Of a DNA stretch of 34,376 nucleotides, positions 31,536-34,376 are shown piece after piece. The notes below the pieces were generated by a model. That model was not told the DNA's origin and searched no databases. It worked only from the letters and a program-made list of their open reading frames with translations. The stretch is from a virus. Made by a program: the position numbers and the translations under genes. Location of the stretch: positions 1 through 34,376 of IMG/VR virus record IMGVR_UViG_3300020477_000078, one strand, 5' to 3'. Position 1 is the first letter of the stretch. Each line of letters begins with the position of its first letter.

Positions 31536-32427
31536 GCGCAATAACATTCAAACTGGTCAATGGCACCGTGGCGTCAAAGACTGGGTGGTTGGTGATACGG
31601 CGTACCTGTCTATCGTTTTTACTTGGGACTTGCCCCAAGCGTACAGCTTGGCGGTTTATTACAAATCACAGGGGCTTCGCGTCGTTGCTGGCGGTCCCGG
31701 TACATTCACTCGCGGCCGAAAATATTTAGACGGCGTTGCGGAAGTTCTAACTCATTACGATGATGCCGTTGCGCTTCACAATCCACAGGCGACATTTGCC
31801 TCTCGCGGTTGTCCGGTCGGTTGCTGGTTCTGCATTGTCCCGAAAATGGAAGGTCGCACATTTACCGAGATTGAAAATTTCCCGGTGCGGCCTGTATTGT
31901 GCGACAACAATCTGTCGGCGCTATCTCCAGAATATCAAGATCATATTGTAAAGCGATACATCGATGCTGATGTGCCGTTGCTGGACGCAAATTCGGGTTT
32001 TGAGCCGCGCACATTTAGCGACGATGTTTTTGAACGGTGGCGCGTAATCAATCGCGGCGCTTGGCGTTTCGCCTATGATGATCAAGGCGACGGCCCGCAT
32101 GTTGAGCGCGTTATGAAAATGCTGCGCGGCGTGTCGCAAAAGAAAAAGCGCGTTTATGTCCTAATTGGTAACGAACCGTTCGAGCAATGCCTAGACCGTA
32201 TCTACCGCGTTATCGGATGGGGCGGCGATCCCCATGTTCAACCCTTCATCAAATTAAACGCGCTCGAAAAAGTGCCGCACGTTCGTCACGATTGGACGCT
32301 GCAAACGCTTAAAGATGTGGCTCGGTGGTGCAATGGTTGGGTGTGGAAAAAAGTAAACTTTGAAGGGTACAGCCGCGCTATGCGCTCGGTCCCTGTTGAT
32401 GAAGATCAACTGGCTTGGGAGTTTTGA
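31528..32427 (+). CDS. Radical SAM protein
   Basis: A 299-aa enzyme. The [4Fe-4S] cluster motif is C95-x3-C99-x2-C102 in SRGCPVGCWFCIVP, which is diagnostic for radical SAM proteins. The N-terminal segment (YLSIVFTWDLPQAYSLAVYY, VAGGPGTF) resembles the Rossmann-like start of B12-binding radical SAM proteins, but a full cobalamin domain is not evident. The C-terminal part lacks a recognisable SPASM or TRAM domain. Radical SAM enzymes methylate, methylthiolate or rearrange RNA, DNA precursors and peptides. Function here is unknown. Start ATG at 31528, GAGG 7 nt upstream. Confidence 0.8.
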   Translation: MNKRNNIQTGQWHRGVKDWVVGDTAYLSIVFTWDLPQAYSLAVYYKSQGLRVVAGGPGTFTRGRKYLDGVAEVLTHYDDAVALHNPQATFASRGCPVGCWFCIVPKMEGRTFTEIENFPVRPVLCDNNLSALSPEYQDHIVKRYIDADVPLLDANSGFEPRTFSDDVFERWRVINRGAWRFAYDDQGDGPHVERVMKMLRGVSQKKKRVYVLIGNEPFEQCLDRIYRVIGWGGDPHVQPFIKLNALEKVPHVRHDWTLQTLKDVARWCNGWVWKKVNFEGYSRAMRSVPVDEDQLAWEF

Positions 32428-32428
32428 G

Positions 32429-34376
32429 ATGAGCGCCCGCTACGCAGACTATGGCCCCTCCCTTGTCGAAGCCGGTTACGACATTACGCCGGTTAAAGGA
32501 AAGCGCGCCTATCTGAGCGGTTGGACAGCCAGACCGCCCGAAGCGTTGGACTACAAAGCGCACGCAGATGCTAGCATCGGCGTCTTAACAGGGGGAGCGC
32601 ATAACCTTGTGGCAGTGGACATTGATGTCCTTGATCCCTTTACCGAAGGACAGATTGAAACGCTTATCAGCGACGAATTGGGAGAAGCGCCGAGGCGAAT
32701 TGGCAATGCGCCTAAATCGCTATTTTTATTCCGCTGCACGGAGCCGTTTTTAAAAACAAGGACCGGCGTCTATGACATCGATGGCGATGATTCCGCCGTC
32801 GAGGTGCTTGGCGAGGGTCAGCAATTTGTTGCGTCGGGCATACACCCGGACACGCTGAAGCCGTACAAGTGGCCGGACGATAGCCTCATTGATCTGACGC
32901 CGGGCGATCTTACAGCGGTGACGCCGGAACAGTTGCACACCTTCCTCGATGGATGCCGCAATATCCTGGGGCGCGTCGGGACGCTGAAGGGCAGGGTCAG
33001 CGAGCGGAAGCCCGTAATGAATGGCACGTCGCTGATGCTCAAAGAACTGGATGGCGAGATGCGGGAGATTGATGCCGCGCTCGCCTTCTTACCGAATGAT
33101 GACGAACACTATGACGACTGGATCGGAACGCTGCACGCAATTAAAGGTGCGCTGGGTGACGATGGCAGGGATCTGGCACATCGATGGTCGAAGCGGTCAG
33201 AAAAGTATGACGAAGCAGAGACCGACCGGGCGTGGGGTTCGATTAAAAATGTGAAGCACATCGGGGCTGGGTCCATTTATCATTGGGCCGCGCAGTATGG
33301 TTTTAATTTGCGCAATATCAGGGATGAGGCGAAGGAAGAGGTAAAGCAGGAAGCCGCGCAGGAAGCCGTTAAAGGGCGCATCCTGTCGCTCGGCCAGCTT
33401 GCATCCCTGCCACCACCCTCGCCGCTGGTCGATGGCCTGATTTTTCGCAACACGCTGGTCAATGTCTTCGGCCCGCCTGCCAGCTTCAAGTCATTCCTGG
33501 CGCTCGATATCGGCCTGTCCGTTGCGCGCGGCGGATCATGGCACGGCAGAGAGGTACACAGCGGACCCGTCTTATATATAGCGGGCGAAGGTGCCGCTGG
33601 TATCAGAAAGCGGGCGTCGGCGTGGATGCAAAACCACGGTGTGGCCGATAACGGGGAGCCGTTCTTTGTGCTGCCCCAGGCGGTTAATATCCGCGACGAC
33701 GCGGAAGTGGATGCCCTTATCGCCGAAGCCGGTGAAACAATGCCGCAGCCGCCTACGCTGGTCATCATCGATACGCTGGCGCGGTCCTTTGGCGGCGGTG
33801 ATGAAAACAGCAACGTCGATATGGGCGAATTTATCATGCAGTGCGACCGCATAAAGACTGCGTTCGACGGCGCAACCGTGATGATTATTCACCATAGCGG
33901 CAAAGATACGACGCGAGGAGCGCGGGGGCACAGCAGTTTATACGGTGCCGTTGATACTGAGTTGGAACTGAAGCGCAGCCAAGGCAGCGACACTGTAACA
34001 ATTCGAAACAGTAAGCAGAAGGACGCCGAAGAGACGGACGGCATACAGATGACCGCGCGTACCGTTACGCTGCCGCCTGGAGATGGGCTGTGGTTGGAAG
34101 AAGAAACCAGCATCGTCCTCGACTATGACGAAGCGCCTGAAGCCGTAGGCCGGGAAAAGAAACTGGGCGGCAATCAAAGGGCTGTGATGCAGCAACTGGA
34201 AAGAGCCGTTGAACAAGTTGGAAAACGTCAATTTGTCGATGGTGCAGAACGTAAAGTTATCACGGCTGATGCCGCGAAGGATTTTGCCTACATGGTGCTG
34301 CCCAAAACAGATGGAAAGGACAACCGATGGACGAATTACTCAAGAGCAATTACGACGCTGCGGGATCGTGGCTTGG
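32429..34376 (+). CDS. Primase-helicase (prim-pol plus AAA ATPase), 3' end cut by the window
   Basis: The frame runs open from the ATG at 32429 to the window edge (649 codons, no stop). The N-terminal part is a bifunctional primase-polymerase type: D64-x-D66 in VAVDIDVLD and ASGIHPDT (H139). After a charged linker (about 300-325) there is a RepA-like AAA ATPase with Walker A G348-PPASFK-S355 and Walker B VIIDTLARSF (D448), then MIIHHSGKDTTRGARG. Such proteins unwind and prime phage DNA. The partner SSB lies upstream. A GGGAG ribosome site is 7 nt before the start. Confidence 0.85.
   Translation, partial: MSARYADYGPSLVEAGYDITPVKGKRAYLSGWTARPPEALDYKAHADASIGVLTGGAHNLVAVDIDVLDPFTEGQIETLISDELGEAPRRIGNAPKSLFLFRCTEPFLKTRTGVYDIDGDDSAVEVLGEGQQFVASGIHPDTLKPYKWPDDSLIDLTPGDLTAVTPEQLHTFLDGCRNILGRVGTLKGRVSERKPVMNGTSLMLKELDGEMREIDAALAFLPNDDEHYDDWIGTLHAIKGALGDDGRDLAHRWSKRSEKYDEAETDRAWGSIKNVKHIGAGSIYHWAAQYGFNLRNIRDEAKEEVKQEAAQEAVKGRILSLGQLASLPPPSPLVDGLIFRNTLVNVFGPPASFKSFLALDIGLSVARGGSWHGREVHSGPVLYIAGEGAAGIRKRASAWMQNHGVADNGEPFFVLPQAVNIRDDAEVDALIAEAGETMPQPPTLVIIDTLARSFGGGDENSNVDMGEFIMQCDRIKTAFDGATVMIIHHSGKDTTRGARGHSSLYGAVDTELELKRSQGSDTVTIRNSKQKDAEETDGIQMTARTVTLPPGDGLWLEEETSIVLDYDEAPEAVGREKKLGGNQRAVMQQLERAVEQVGKRQFVDGAERKVITADAAKDFAYMVLPKTDGKDNRWTNYSRAITTLRDRGL

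Noticed and set aside
1-34376. CRISPR array, IS element or second group I intron
   Set aside because: No repeat-spacer pattern, no transposase-like ORF, and no other R/S core or GAACATAATG end seen on reading the sequence.

Overview
The window is a stretch of a temperate, podovirus-like (T7/BPP-1-type head and tail) phage or prophage of a probable alphaproteobacterium. Three things support this: a continuous virion gene cluster of podoviral type (TerS/TerL, Gp13-like protein, head-tail connector portal, Bbp19-like protein, scaffold, major capsid, tail tubular A and B, internal virion proteins, T7-type fibre); a tyrosine integrase beside a 45-bp copy of the 3' half of an initiator tRNA-fMet (attP); and a GTA-type 3TM holin. 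The fMet-like 3' end is close to the alphaproteobacterial form. Both window ends cut through genes, so the genome continues on each side.

Layout. 1-1817 (minus): tightly packed operon of small proteins, headed by a Cys-rich 227-aa protein and read from a sigma70-like promoter at 1886-1916. 2005-9964 (plus): packaging and head genes, with a 2OG-Fe(II) oxygenase inserted between the terminase subunits; the block ends at a strong terminator (9969-9997). 10007-22952 (plus): tail tubular proteins, ejection proteins, tail fibre and fibre chaperone. 22952-25453 (plus): lysis region with two holin-like proteins, a T4-type lysozyme, membrane/lipoproteins and a PD-(D/E)XK nuclease. 25381-26860 (minus): integrase and a small gene behind a good promoter. 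26940-27310: attP with inverted repeats and candidate arm sites. 27156-28236 (minus): small zinc-ribbon, DUF6378-like and excisionase-like genes. 28237-28395: divergent control region with dyads. 28396-34376 (plus): Cro-like regulator, two PD-(D/E)XK nucleases, adenine methyltransferase, SSB, HTH protein, radical SAM enzyme, and a primase-helicase open at the right edge.

The most important observation is that the major capsid gene is interrupted by a 259-nt ORF-less group I intron (8929-9187). All core elements (P1-P9, including P7.1/P7.2 of the IA type) can be drawn from the sequence. The predicted splice restores a continuous 294-aa capsid protein across a codon split between exons. Without splicing, the capsid would stop after 211 residues.

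Within the virion cluster most genes abut or overlap (ATGA, GTGA and TAATG junctions), so translation is probably coupled. Functional names rest on recognised motifs, gene order and length. No database search was run.
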